Below, one piece after another: positions 12,303 to 23,720 of a stretch of 64,000 nucleotides of DNA. The DNA comes from Prunella strophiata (Eukaryota > Chordata > Aves > Passeriformes > Prunellidae). Positions within the stretch are counted from its first letter, which is position 1. Every line of letters starts with the position of its first letter. Position numbers and translations under genes: made by a program. The notes beneath the pieces were generated by a model. That model saw only the letters and a list, made by a program, of their open reading frames with translations, did not search any database and was not told the DNA's origin. Where the stretch lies: positions 69,549,835-69,613,834 of the forward strand of contig JAZBQD010000014.1 of the NCBI GenBank assembly GCA_036583965.1, given 5' to 3'.

Positions 12303-12600
12303 TCACAGAATCATGGCATGGGTTGGAAGGGACCTTAAAGATCATTTAATTCCAACTCCTGCCATGGGCAGGGACATCTTCCACTATTCCAAAGTGCTCC
12401 AAGCTCTGTCCAACCTGGCCTTGGACACTTCCAGGGATCCAGGGGCAGCCACAGCTTCTCTGGGCACCTGTGCCAGGGCATCCCCACCCTCACAGACAAA
12501 AATTTCTTCCTATTATCTAATAAAAATCTCTCTTTTTTTAATTTAAAACAATCCCCCCCTTGTTCTATCACTTCCTGTCCATGTAAATAATCATTCTTCC
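12303..12600 (-). mobile_element. CR1 LINE 3' fragment
   Basis: Plus strand reads ATCACAGAATCATGGCATGG, GTTGGAAGGGACCTTAAAGA and CCTGCCATGGGCAGGGACAT in antisense CR1 order. Confidence 0.93.
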
Positions 12601-13153
12601 TCTTTTTTATGAGCTCCCTTTAAGTACAGGGAGGCCACAGTGAGCAGCAGAGACTCTGAACCCTCCTACACAAACCACACAGCCCTGGACCAGCCTGGAC
12701 ATTGCTCCTGCCCTGGGAAGTTTCATGTGCCTGCCTCACCCTCTGGTCCTGAGGCCAGTGAACACAGCACATCAGAATTACACCTCATTTGGCTCCTTTA
12801 GCCTGCAAATGGAGCAGCTGCAGCCAAACTGCCTCTCAGGAGCTGTCACTGGCTGTGGCCATCCCTGAACCAGGTCCAAGGCTGTTGGGAGTCACTCCCA
12901 GCCCATTCCTGCTCCAAGGTGTGCACACACACAGTCCTGAGGCCTTGCCTCGAGCCAGGACAGCAAAATGCCCACTTGTAAGCACAATTCTAAAAGAGAA
13001 ATCAATTTAAATACTTTGTTTTTCAGCTGTCACCCATCTAGAAGCACAAAGCCTGGGAAGGGATATCACAGATCTGCGTTGACACAGGAGATAAGATATC
13101 ATCAAACCATGATTTGAAATAAATATTCTCCCCAAAAGGCTCCATCCTTGCTT
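12601..13153. other. Unique non-coding sequence
   Basis: Nothing recognised up to the LTR target-site duplication at 13154. Confidence 0.5.
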
Positions 13154-13159
13154 GGTGGG

Positions 13160-13786
13160 TGTCAGAACCCAGCACATCCCTCTGGCTGCCCTGGGTGGCT
13201 CCAGCCCCTGGCAGGGGGCTCAGAGCCCTTGGCACAGAGCCCAAGACCCCTGTGCCTTTGATCTGGAGCCATGGAAAAGATTACCAACCTTATATGAAGA
13301 GTTGCAAGCCACACAAATTAAGTAGAGTAAGAGTTAGCTTATCACAGGGTGAAAAAGTAGAATTTTGGGGTTTTTTAGAATGAGGGTTCAAGAGGCAAGA
13401 TGGAGGAATTTGGGTGTGTTCTGTCCTTCTTTCTCCTTCTTCACAGCCTCCATCTTCTGGGTGATGGTGGCACTTTTGGATTGGTTTAGAGTAGAGTTGG
13501 ACTCTGTAACAGAGGTGATAGGTATTGGAAAATAACTGTAAATAATGTACATGTAGTTTTTAGTATAAAAAGATAACACTATCCCAGAGGTGGGCAGTGT
13601 GCTCAGACTGACCTGCTGAACAGACCTGGGCTGGTCAGGGAAAGAATTTGTTAGATAAGGAAATAATAAACAACCTTGAAAACTGCACAAGAAGAGTCCT
13701 GACTCCTTCTTTGGTTTCTTGGGCCAGAACACAGAGACTTTCTCACTGATTAGGGTCATCTCGAGCTGCTGAGAGACCCACTGACA
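13160..13786 (+). mobile_element. Solo LTR of the 625-bp family (copy 1) with 6-bp target-site duplication
   Basis: Starts TGTCAG and ends CTGACA, perfect inverted ends. GGTGGG flanks both sides (13154-13159, 13787-13792). Four copies of this LTR lie in the window; the others start at 50114, 52496 and 55081. A polyadenylation signal AATAAA lies near 13667 (GGAAATAATAAAC). The 6-bp duplication points to class II (ERVK-like). A frame of about 74 codons opens at the first bases of U3 and is shared by all copies. Confidence 0.9.
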
Positions 13787-13792
13787 GGTGGG

Positions 13793-16118
13793 GGGCACAA
13801 ACTGCTGGATTTTCAGATGAGCAGCACAAAAGGTGTTTTTCTCTTTGCAAGCCCACGGCTGAGATGGACTGTGCAGAGATTGAGGTGGATTTTCCCAGAG
13901 GTGTGAGCTCAACCTTGGGAAAGTGCTGAGTGGAGGGATCAGTAATTAGTGATGGATAGTGTATTCACCAAGGCCATTAGCTGGAAAGAAAAGCAAACCT
14001 GCAGCATTCTCAGCTGCAAAGAAAAGCAAACCTCCAGCAGGCTCCACATTCCTTTGCCTGCATTTTCCTGCCTCCTGACAGCATCCCCACCACCCCTTCA
14101 CAGCACAGCCCTCACCACAGCTCTGCTCTCATCAGGGGACAGGCATTTCCAATCAATTAGAAGTGTCACCACTGAATTTCTCTGCTAATTACTCCAGTTT
14201 ATTATGTCTAAAGCCAGGTTAAATGCAGAATTCCCCAGGTCAAGCGGGGTCGCCCAGACAATCAGTTCCACATTTTCCACAGCAAGAGAGATCCCCACAA
14301 TCAGTCACTGCCAAGTGGGTCCTAATGGCCAAGCTGCCACTTCCTGGCCTGAGGTGGAAGTTTCAGCAGGAGATAATGCTCTTGGAGAGGAGGAGGAAAC
14401 CTCCCAGTGCCCAGGGATGGCTTGGGTTTATTCCCTATCAATCTGAATTGAGTTATGCTTTTTTCTTGGGGGGGAGAGGAAGAAAGCTGAGATCTACAGG
14501 CAGCATTTGGCTTCACTGCCAGAAAGGGTTCCCTGTTTTATTGCATTTAACCAAAAAATGGAATTTGCATTTAACCAAATTGATTGCATTTAACCAAAAA
14601 ATGGAATAAAACAAGGATGTAACTTGTGGGAATAAAGGAAGCTTTGTCCTGATGGAGCCCAGGTCAGTGCAAACATCTCCCTCCTTCCAGTGCTCCATGT
14701 ATCCAACATTAATTATGTGAATCACCCTGGAGTCCCTGCTCCATCAAAACACATTCCTGGTGTGGTGCTTGGAGGGAACACATGGATTTACCTTCCCTCT
14801 TAGGGGCAGAAACTACTGACACATGAACTCACAAGTGCTTGCCAGGTTCCTTCCAGAGAAAGCTTCCCAAATTATGTCACCAGGGCAGGGATCTTGTACA
14901 AACACTGTCTTTCATCCTCCAGAAACCCAAAGAGCTTTGCAAGTTATAAATCCATCACGAAGGCATCCATGGGTCCAGACTCTCAGAGGAGGGACACAGG
15001 TATTTATGTAAGGAAATAAGTGAATTCAGGAGGTGAATTAAAGGAAAGGATTCCTAGGAATGATGTGAGAAATGCTAGCAATTGGGATGAGACGGTGAAG
15101 GTAGAAGTTTAAGGACCATTATTCCAAAAACAATCTTAACACAGCCTTTATCCAGGCAATGGCACGAGAGACATTTGGCAGAGGAATTCCCTTTTCTGTG
15201 TGCAAGATCCACAGAAGGGGCAGGCAAACAACTGCTGATTTATCCACACAACTTTCTGCATGGATTTTGCTGTCCCCTCAAATCTTCCCAACCACCCAAA
15301 CACAAGAGAAAGCCAAGTTTACACTACAAACTAAAATACAGCAGAGTATTGACCAAGTGCTCAGATTGCTGGTTCAGAATGTCTTTCTAAAGGAAAAAAA
15401 CAAAAATCAAAAACAAACCCAAAAGCAAACAACAAAGCAAGACAGACTAATTTAGGTCTCAAGGATTCCCATCATTTCTTCATCCAGTTAGGAAATAAAA
15501 CAAGAAAATAATTTTCGGGGTAGCTGAGTACTCTTGTCTCCAATCATAAAATGGAAAATCACAGAACTTGGGAAAAAAAAAAAACCAAACCCTGAAAAAA
15601 AACAGGGAAAAAATAACATTATAGCATGACTTTAAAGGGGTTTTTTTAATAGAAAAGAACATAAAAGCCAGTTTGCCTTTCAAGGGCAGGTTCTGGAATG
15701 GATTTCATTTTCGAGTTCCTAGTATATATGATGATAATGACTGTATCAAGTAATATAAAGTGATGAAAGATATTTAGCAGGGGCCTCACAGCAAGAAAGA
15801 CTCAAAGCCATGAGTGCAGAAGACACAGCAAACTCTGGAGCATTGAAAAAAATTCTCCCCAAGTCTTATAATGAAATTCCTATTAATCCACTAACAAGGA
15901 GTTTGCTTAGGAGTTCAGGGATATCACATGAAAAGTAGAAAATGCATTAGAAAATGATAACTCTGTGCACTTAAGGTGCAAGGAAATTCCCCAAGAGAGC
16001 AGGTACTTGCCTCAAAGAAAGTAATAAGACACATGAGCCTGTAATGAAAACAACTTTGGAACAATGTTTAAAATGCAATAATTAAGAGAACAGTCCCAGA
16101 CAGGCACTGGGCTGGACC
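13793..16118. other. Unique non-coding sequence
   Basis: Contains the local tandem repeat at 14541-14607 and A-rich stretches near 15390-15440 and 15570-15610. No gene recognised. Confidence 0.5.
14541..14607. repeat. Local tandem repeat of about 22 bp, three units
   Basis: TTGCATTTAACCAAA occurs three times. The first and third units continue identically into AAATGGAAT, while the middle unit is truncated. Confidence 0.8.
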
Positions 16119-16580
16119 TGATGCCTTGAGAAGGCTGAGCTAGAACAGAGGCCGGGCAGAGCTTACAGAATAAAGCAGGGATTTATTCAAAGGATCTCCT
16201 CCATGGATGCACCTTGGGCAGCACCAGAGCCCAGCCAGGGCTGCACCCAAGATGAACCAAAATGGCCCCAAAATGCACGAGCGCTCCCGGGGTCTCTGCC
16301 TTGGATCAGCTCTGCTCCATTTGCACCTTGCAGTTCATTGTCCCATTCCAGCTTTAGCCCCTGCACTCCCACCCTGCTTGTTTTTCTCTCCTCAGCCCAC
16401 GCTGGTTGTGCTCCTGGGCTGAGATTTGGATCATTTGTCCTTGGTGCCCAGCTGGAGCAGGAATTGTTTTGTCTCCCTGCTCTGTGCACAGAGCTCACCA
16501 TGCCCTGATATGAACCCCAGACCCACACACTAAAGCAGCACAGAATGTGAAAAATACAAAATCTAAAACCTGAGGCATCA
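16119..16580 (-). mobile_element. LTR of the 460-bp family (copy 1)
   Basis: On the plus strand it starts TGATGCC and ends GGCATCA, the reversed ends of the copies at 36684 and 41343. Reversed AATAAA signals lie near 16173 and 16182. No clean target-site duplication is visible (GGACC versus CACTG). The antisense strand of the LTR carries a 101-codon frame also intact in the copy at 36684. Confidence 0.88.
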
Positions 16581-18685
16581 CACTGATCCAGGAAAGCACT
16601 CAAGGATGTGTTAGATGGAAAATCTCCAACCCAAGAGCTGTGGATGTGCCTGGAGCTCTGAGCCATGGGCATTGTCCTGCCCAAATCCCCCCTCCCTGGG
16701 AGCTCTGGTGCCCAGGCTGGGCTGAGGAACCCCAGAGCAGAGATGGTGATTAACAACCCGTGCCCCTGAGTGACCTGCAAAGGCAGGAGAGGAGGGGACC
16801 TGGCTGTCAGGGAGATTGGAGCAGACAGATGTTTAATGGAGTCCAGGATTACACATCTGCCAGGCTTCACATGCAATCACCAACTTCTTAGGTTTCCTCT
16901 TTCTTCTCCCCTTCTTCTGGGTCTGTTACAGGGTCAGGGGCTGGGGGAAGGGAGGAGGGAGATTTTCAGATTTCCAGCTAAATTCCTTGAGCTGCCCTTA
17001 ATACTCTGACCTATTCCTAGCTGCAAACACAACCTCCCAATCTGACAGGACTCAGGGAGATGGGAGTGGGGGGATTTTTTGTTTAAAACATGAGAGGGAT
17101 GCATTAAACTCCACACATCCACCTTCCTTTCTCCCAGAAGAGCACTGCAGCTGTAGTGAGCAGCCTGTGTTTGACTCCACAGAGGAACAGCACCACAATC
17201 AATAGTGCCAGGTGACCCCCAGGCCATGTTCTGGCAGCACTGTGCCCCAGGGGACACATCTCCATGGCTTCCCACCCCAGGATCAATAATCCCTGCCTCT
17301 CCTCACCCAGGGAGTGACTCTGCAAGTGGTTTTTTTTTTTGCATTTCTAGGCATTGCTCACTCCTTCCTCCACCCTTTCTTGTTTTCTGTCTCCTGTGCA
17401 AGGCAGGGGGGAGCTGTCAGCAGACCCCTTGAACTAGAGGGAACAATTAAAACTTAAAAACAAGGTGCAGGAGGGAAGGAGACCTGGTTAGACTGAACGA
17501 CCCATCCCATTCCTCATGTCCTGACAGCAGGCAAAGCCCTGCAGGTGTGTCCCCCACATGAACACCTTAAGGCAAGGAATCCCAAAGATGAATTAAACCA
17601 TCCTCTAGAGAACCCAGCACCCTCTGAGAATCCTCCAGCTCCTGTGCTGCTTCTTTGAGCAGCCTGTGGAGGATGTATCCTGGCATGGGGACATGGCTTT
17701 TTTGGCAGGCTAAGAGAAGGATGCTGACATTAGTTCAGGCTGAAGCTCAAGCCAAATGCAGATCCACAGATGGCACTGGGAAAGCTGTGGTTCTACCCTC
17801 AAATATTGAACATGCAGAGCAGGGTACAACTGGAGAGTTCAGGCACAAATATGCCACCACTGTGTCTGAACACAGGTCTTTTAGCATGACAGGCAATAAA
17901 TTGTGCTAATGTGGGCTAAATGCACCCAAATCCTGGCCCAGGGGTGATGCAGAGCCTCAGCCCTGATGCTCTGCTCTGTCACAGGCACAACCAAGGATGT
18001 GTGACTCGACCCTTCTGCTCATCAGCTGCAAAATTTCACCAGCAGTGCTGTGACCCAGAGCTGCAGGAACTCATGTCCTGCCAGCAGCAGGGTTCAGACC
18101 AAGATCCATGAACCCAAAGCTCTGCAGCAGCTGCAGATCCTCCTCCACAGCTGCACCCAGTGATTAATGCAATGTGCTTGCAGGGAAGTAATTTCTCTGG
18201 GATGGTTCTGGCCTGGAGGGATGGTCCTGGCATGGATCAGCAAGGCCAAGCATGAAGCAATGGGATCCCAACCTGCATTTTGTGTGGAATCCTTCCCTCC
18301 AGTGAACAACAGTCAAACTGCTCCCTGCTGGTCCTCTCCACACAGCTTGGGCTTGTCAAGGTTCCTCCAGATGGGACCAAGGAAGCTTTAACTCATGTCA
18401 CTTAGAGGAGAGGGTGGCTACAAATTATTCTCTGAAGGAGCATTTCCCTCTCTGATGCACAGCAAAGCTCAGACTGGACATCTGAGGGTGACAAAGCAAA
18501 AGTCCTTCTGAACTTTGGGAACCAAAGCTCTCATCAGGGCATGGGCACTGGTCAGGGGGACAGCTGAGTTTTCAATAGTTGGTGGCAGATGCTACAGAGA
18601 GTTCCAAAAGAGATCTTGATCTTGGAAATGCATTCTCTACCTTCAGGGCACATGGAGTTACAGAGGTTTGCCCACAGCAGATGTC
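16581..18685. other. Unique non-coding sequence
   Basis: No gene or family recognised. T run at 17330-17340. Confidence 0.5.
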
Positions 18686-18800
18686 ATTGAATCATAAATT
18701 CCCAGAATATCCTGGGGTGGAAGGATCATCAAGTCCAACTCCTGGCCTGCACAGGACCACCCCAAAAATCACATTGTGTGTCTGAGAGTGCCAGGAGTGT
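18686..18800 (-). mobile_element. CR1 LINE 3' fragment
   Basis: Reversed tail GAATCATAAATTCCCAGAAT, then ATCATCAAGTCCAACTCCTG and GCACAGGACCACCCCAAAAA. This is a distinct CR1 subfamily ending. Confidence 0.88.
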
Positions 18801-19901
18801 GTGAGCAAGGCAGGGAATGATTCAAGGTCTCCCAAATCCTGGACTGTCTCCCAGCCTTTCCCCCTTCCCAGTGCACTTTGCATAGTCCTGGTTTTAGGGC
18901 AAAGTGAGGCACTTCAATACAGCATCAACTGTCTCATGAAAGCCTTTCCAAAGCATAAAAAGAGCTTAATTCAAGTGTGAAAAGCCCAAGGCTGAGGGAC
19001 AGTGAGAGCTGGAATTCCAGCTGCCCCTGTGTCTCATGGGATGGAGACAGCCCCAAGTGGAATTTCTTCCCTTGCATGAAATGATGCATTTGGGACACCT
19101 CCAAGACCTTGAATCTGTTCCTCTCCTGCTCAGCTCAGCTTTCTCAGTTATTCATATCCCTTCTGGAACATACAACCAACCCAGCAGGAGGTTAAGGAAC
19201 TCCCTACTCCCTGAATTATCCCAGCTTACTCCAAAACACCCACATGAAAGCAGCAAATGAGTTAAAATCAAGCTAAATTATGACTTTTTTTTTGCAATAA
19301 TTTGCCTTTTGCTGATAAAGAATTATTTCAAAAGAGTCAGCAGCACAATGCACTGCAGTTTTGCCAGTGGGCCAAATCACTTTTATCATTCTTGGCTGAG
19401 AAAAACGGGCACTCAGTGCCTTTTCCATCCATAGCTGAGCATCCATGCGGGATTTTCCATCTATTCAGACATTTCTCAGAGGGCATCTGACCTTATTTAA
19501 CAAGCCCTTAATTAGGTGAAAGCAAATGCGAGGGAGAGCGGAGTTCAGCCTCTGATATTGCTGAGGGTAATGAGGAGTGTTCCAGGGGCAGCAAAGAACA
19601 ACCAAAGAGAACAAAAGTTGCCTTTGCTGCCAACTGGGATTGCACTCATTGCTTGATAGGGACTGAGTGAACTCTAGGAACTGCTCTTGCCCCATCAATT
19701 TTGTGCAGGGCTGCCCAAGAGTGGGACAGCTGGCAAGGAAAAGGGTGGTTTGGAGTCCTCTGCTTTGGAGGGTTTAAAGGGAGAGGAATGTGACAGATTT
19801 TTGCAAAGATGGTGGATTCAACCAAGTTTTGGGCGCCTTAGGAGCTCTGGTGGCCCTGATCTCATGCAGGATGCCAGTCTGGTTTAGGAACAGCCAATTA
19901 T
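18801..19901. other. Unique non-coding sequence
   Basis: Nothing recognised. Confidence 0.5.
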
Positions 19902-20112
19902 GGAATCATGGAGTGGTTTGGGTTGGAAGGGACCTCAAAGATCATCCAGTTCCATCAGGATCACCTTCCACTGTCCCAGGTTACTCCAAGCCCTGTCCAG
20001 CCTGGCCTTGGGCACTTCCAGGGATCCAGGGGCAGCCACAGCTTCTCTGGGCACCCTGTGCCAGGGCCTGACCCACCCTCACAGCCAAAAATTTCTTCCA
20101 AACTGCCTTAAA
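19902..20112 (-). mobile_element. CR1 LINE 3' fragment
   Basis: Plus strand GGAATCATGGAGTGGTTTGG, GTTGGAAGGGACCTCAAAGA and GGGATCCAGGGGCAGCCACA. A segment containing CCCTGCCATGGGCAGG is deleted relative to other copies. Confidence 0.93.
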
Positions 20113-20619
20113 ATTAATTCAAGGAGGAGATGATGCTGCCAATATCCCTTCCAGAAGTTGAGTAGTGAAGTCCTGCAGAAGACCTGACCACCTCCAAAGA
20201 GTGGATGTGCACAGTGGTCATCTTTCACAGCCCCTCCTAAATCAACACTCCAAAACAGCAGAATAACAAAAATCTGCAACAACACCACCAAAATTTACAG
20301 TTTCTGGGTGTCTCTGCTGCTTTTAAAACCCCAGGTCAAAAAGCCACACCTATTAGATAATCTCAGCTTTCTGTTTTCAAACAAGATCTTTCTGCATTTT
20401 CTGATGAAAAATATGGTCTGCACACAACCTGATGGCTCACAACCAAACAAATGCAAATTAAAAGGAAACAAACAAACAAACAAACAAACAAAACCTCTTG
20501 AGTTATTTTTAAAACATGTGATCTTGAGCCAGAGTTTCTGGGGACAGCCTCACACTGACAATCCCCTAGAAACAGCCACTCCAAACCCAGGAGTTAATGC
20601 CACTTGATATCTTGTGCAA
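20113..20619. other. Unique non-coding sequence with (AAAC)n
   Basis: Contains an (AAAC)7 run at 20466-20494; otherwise nothing recognised. Confidence 0.5.
20466..20494. repeat. (AAAC)n microsatellite
   Basis: Seven near-perfect AAAC units. Confidence 0.93.
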
Positions 20620-21050
20620 AGACCACATTTGAGGAAATTAAGCCATAATTAAGCAAAGTTATTAATGATTGCTTTAACTAATTGATACGATAACATAAGC
20701 AGCAGACAAGATTTTAATCAGTGGCCATGAAACCAGAAGTAAACTGGCCAGACACCCCCTCCTCTTTGGCAGCTAATTTGCAAACAATAATTCTGCTGCT
20801 GATAGTGACTCAGCGGCTGAGGGGAGAAGAATAAATCTCAGGAGACAAATAGGTACAGGCCTTCCCCATTTTAATGAGAAACAGACACAAAAAGGCCAGA
20901 AAAGACCCTGTCAACATGATTTGCAGTACAGTTACTTAATTTTTACCAAATGTGCTTTCTGCCACGCTTTAGTTGAAGTACATATTTATTTGATATTTCG
21001 CTGGCAAAGTTTAAAAGAGCCTCCAAAATACCCATCTGCTTCTGCTATGC
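20620..21050. promoter_or_regulatory. Candidate conserved non-coding element
   Basis: Unique, repeat-free, AT-rich block with many homeodomain-like TAATTAA/TTAATGATTG words near 20645-20685 and GGCAGCTAATTTGCAAAC near 20768. The texture resembles vertebrate intronic enhancers. No conservation was tested, so this is inference. Confidence 0.3.
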
Positions 21051-21261
21051 ATGACCCTACCAGCCTCACCTCCGACACACTGTAATGGTTTTAGGGAATG
21101 ATAGCACTGCACAGATGTGATTTATTCACAGATTGTGGGTGACTTTCTGCTAATTTACAGGGGGAAAGCACAATTTCCCCACTGGGGCGTGAAGCTGACC
21201 CCACAGAACAAACCTGCCTGCACAGAGAGGGACAGCAAATCTCCTTCCCTGAGGCAAACAC
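21051..21261. other. Unique non-coding spacer
   Basis: Nothing recognised. Confidence 0.5.
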
Positions 21262-21397
21262 AGAATTACAGGATGGTTTCATAAGGGGACAATAAAGAGC
21301 ATCCCATTTCCACCCCTGCAATGGGCAGGGACACCTTCCACCATCCCAGGTTGCTCCAAGCCTCATCCAGCCTGGCCTTGGACACTTCCAGGGATGG
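21262..21397 (-). mobile_element. CR1 LINE 3' fragment
   Basis: GAATTACAGGATGGTTTCAT is the decayed reversed tail; AATGGGCAGGGACACCTTCC and CATCCCAGGTTGCTCCAAGC follow. Confidence 0.88.
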
Positions 21398-22347
21398 GTA
21401 AAGTTGCTCATAAGTAACACAAGGTTGCTCAAAACCTGGCTGCAGAACAGTCTTCCCTAACCTTCAGTAAACCAAAAGAGGAAGCTCAAACCTTGAGATT
21501 TAAACAAGGTTTAAAAAAGCTGACACCTCTTTCCCTTTACCTTCTGGATTTTGAGTCTTTAAGGTTATTTCCTCCAGCTCTTCCCTTTGATCCCTCTGTA
21601 TCAAAAGGAAGGGCTGGGATTCCTGTCTTGGAGTTGCTTCCATGTGTTGCACCAGCTTTGCAAAATGCTGGGAGAGACCCAGGAGCCCAGTTTGCTGAAG
21701 CAGAGTTATTTAGAGGGTGATGGAGGTGACCTTCCAAATGTGGGGCAGGGGAATGAGCATCCTGCACCTCCTGGCATGCAGAGGTGGGCTCTGTGTGTGT
21801 GTCAACACTTGGGCAGCAAGGAAATAAGGAGACAGCAGTGTGAGGGACAGCTGGGAGGGCAGAGAGCAAAGAAACAGGGATGCCAGGAATGCAGGAGGGG
21901 TGGAAAAGCAAGGGCAAGGCTGGAAATGAGAGGAAAGGGCTGCAAAGGATCAGAGAGAGAAGGCAGGGAGAATGAGAAAGGGATGGAAGAATTGTCTCCA
22001 TCCCTGCAAAGAGCTCCAGGGAGTTTCTCAGCTGGAAAGAAAAAGAAATTCAGAGATGATGAGGTGAGGGAAGGAGGCACAGGCATGTGTGATGAGGAGC
22101 AGGGAAGATGCAGAGAAGCTGCAGCAGGGACCCTCCTGTTCCCCCAGCATTCCCCATCTGCTCCTCATCCCCTGAGATCAGCCTGTGAGGCACAGGGCTC
22201 CTCTGCACACCAGAAACAGAAAAAGGAGAAAGAAACAGCCCCAGCCTCCAGTGCACTGACACAAGAAATATGGAGAGGAGCTTTTTACAGGGCATGTGGT
22301 GACAGGACAGGGGCAGAGAGTAGGTTTAAATGGGATATTAGGAGTTA
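21398..22347. other. Unique sequence with a long purine-rich stretch
   Basis: About 21840-22090 is strongly purine-rich on the plus strand. It lacks stop codons over 253 codons in one frame (21587-22348), but the product is low-complexity Gly/Lys/Glu/Arg and not recognised as any protein. Confidence 0.55.
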
Positions 22348-22475
22348 ATTCTTGGCTGTGAGGGTGATGAGCACTGGGCTGCCCAGAGAAGCTGTGGCTG
22401 CCCCTGGATCCCTGCAAGGACCAGGGTTGGACTGGATGGGGCTTGGAGCAGGCTGGGATGGTGGCTGTAGCTCCC
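22348..22475 (+). mobile_element. CR1 LINE internal 3' fragment
   Basis: CTGTGAGGGTGATGAGCACT, then GCCCAGAGAAGCTGTGGCTG and GGGTTGGACTGGATGGGGCT. This lies upstream of the terminal motif, which is missing. Confidence 0.82.
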
Positions 22476-23170
22476 TCAGAGTGTTTGTGAAGGCTGAGTT
22501 AAAGGGCTGAGCTCCTGATGGACCCTGACAGATCCCATGTGTGCACCAACCCTGCCCTGTGCTGTCAGCAGGGACTTGAAACACATTCACACCTAAAACA
22601 CAGAGATGTCCACACCTCTGGGAAATGATGGGACCTTTGTAGGCTCTGTCTCTGGCTTTCAGTGACAAATCTCCTCTCCCTCCTTCAATCACTGTCTGTA
22701 TAAAATATGCATTCCTAGATAATGGTGCAAAGCTGTTGAATTCTGCTCCTCAGAGCACTGCAGGTCTGACTGAGTGCTGCTGGTCACCTCTCAGTGTCCA
22801 GAGGAGCTGCAAGGCAGGGCTTGTTTCAGCCACAGACCACAGAGCTGGGTTCCATCTCCCTGGAGCCCAGGGAGTTCAGCCCCAGAGGAAAACCCCCATG
22901 TGCAAACCAAGGACCCCCAAATCCACTGGGGAAAACTCTCCCATGCAGAAGGTGGCCTTAAAAAGGCCAAGGGGTTGTTTTGGCAGCATGAGAAAGATGT
23001 TCCTTGTGTCCAGATTTACAGTGACAGCTCTTTTTTAGGTGTCCCAAGTTAAAGGGTGCCTTGCTGGGATGTCCAGAGCTGTGGTAAGACTGGGACAAGC
23101 TGGAGAAATTGGCTTTATTCACAGGGGCTTCCATTCTTGTGGGGATGTTGGTGAGAGGTGGAGCCAAGTT
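22476..23170. other. Unique non-coding sequence
   Basis: Nothing recognised. Confidence 0.5.
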
Positions 23171-23205
23171 AAAAAAAACCCAAAAAAAAGAAAAAAAAAA
23201 AAAAA

Positions 23206-23237
<32 letters not shown>

Positions 23238-23265
23238 AAAAAACCAAACAAACAAAAAAAAACCC
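23171..23265. repeat. A-rich simple repeat
   Basis: About 95 bp of poly-A with CA and CAAA interruptions, directly upstream of a long CR1. Confidence 0.95.
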
Positions 23266-23271
23266 CAAAAA

Positions 23272-23720
23272 TCATAAGGGTTTGGAGCACAAATCCTGTG
23301 AGGTGTGGCTAAGAAAGCTGAGAGAGCTGGAGCTGTTTAGCCTGGAGAAAAGGAGGATCAGTGAGGACCTCATTGCTCCTCACAACTCCCTGAAAAGAGG
23401 TGGTGGTGAGGTGGGGATCTGTCTTCTCCCAGGCAACCACCCTCAGGACAAGAGAAATGGCCTCAAGCTGCACCAGGGGAGCCTCAGGTTGGATATTGGG
23501 AAAAATTTAATCAGTGAAAGAGTGGTTAAGCATTGGAAGAGGCTGCCCAAGGCAGTGGTGGGGTCACCATGTCCAGAAGTGTTCAAAACACAAATAGAAG
23601 TGGCACTTCATGGTTTCATAAGTGTAGATATGGTTCAGTGAGCACAGGAGTATCTGGTCAAAGGTTGGAATTGATCTTAGAGGCCTTTCCCAACTTTAAT
23701 GATTTTATGATTCTATGAAA
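23272..23720 (+). mobile_element. CR1 LINE, long 3' copy (about 450 bp)
   Basis: Starts near GGAGCACAAATCCTGTGAGG and contains GAGCTGTTTAGCCTGGAGAA and GGGGAGCCTCAGGTTGGATA. It ends CCCAACTTTAATGATTTTAT, then GATTCTATGA. The 200-codon frame over 23039-23641 is a product of the A-rich repeat plus this LINE. Confidence 0.94.

Noticed and set aside
16187..16876. 229-codon minus-strand frame
   Set aside because: Most of it lies in an LTR and unique DNA, with no domain features; it is not shared in full by the other LTR copies.
23039..23641. 200-codon plus-strand frame
   Set aside because: Lysine-rich middle comes from the A-rich repeat and the rest from a CR1 LINE.
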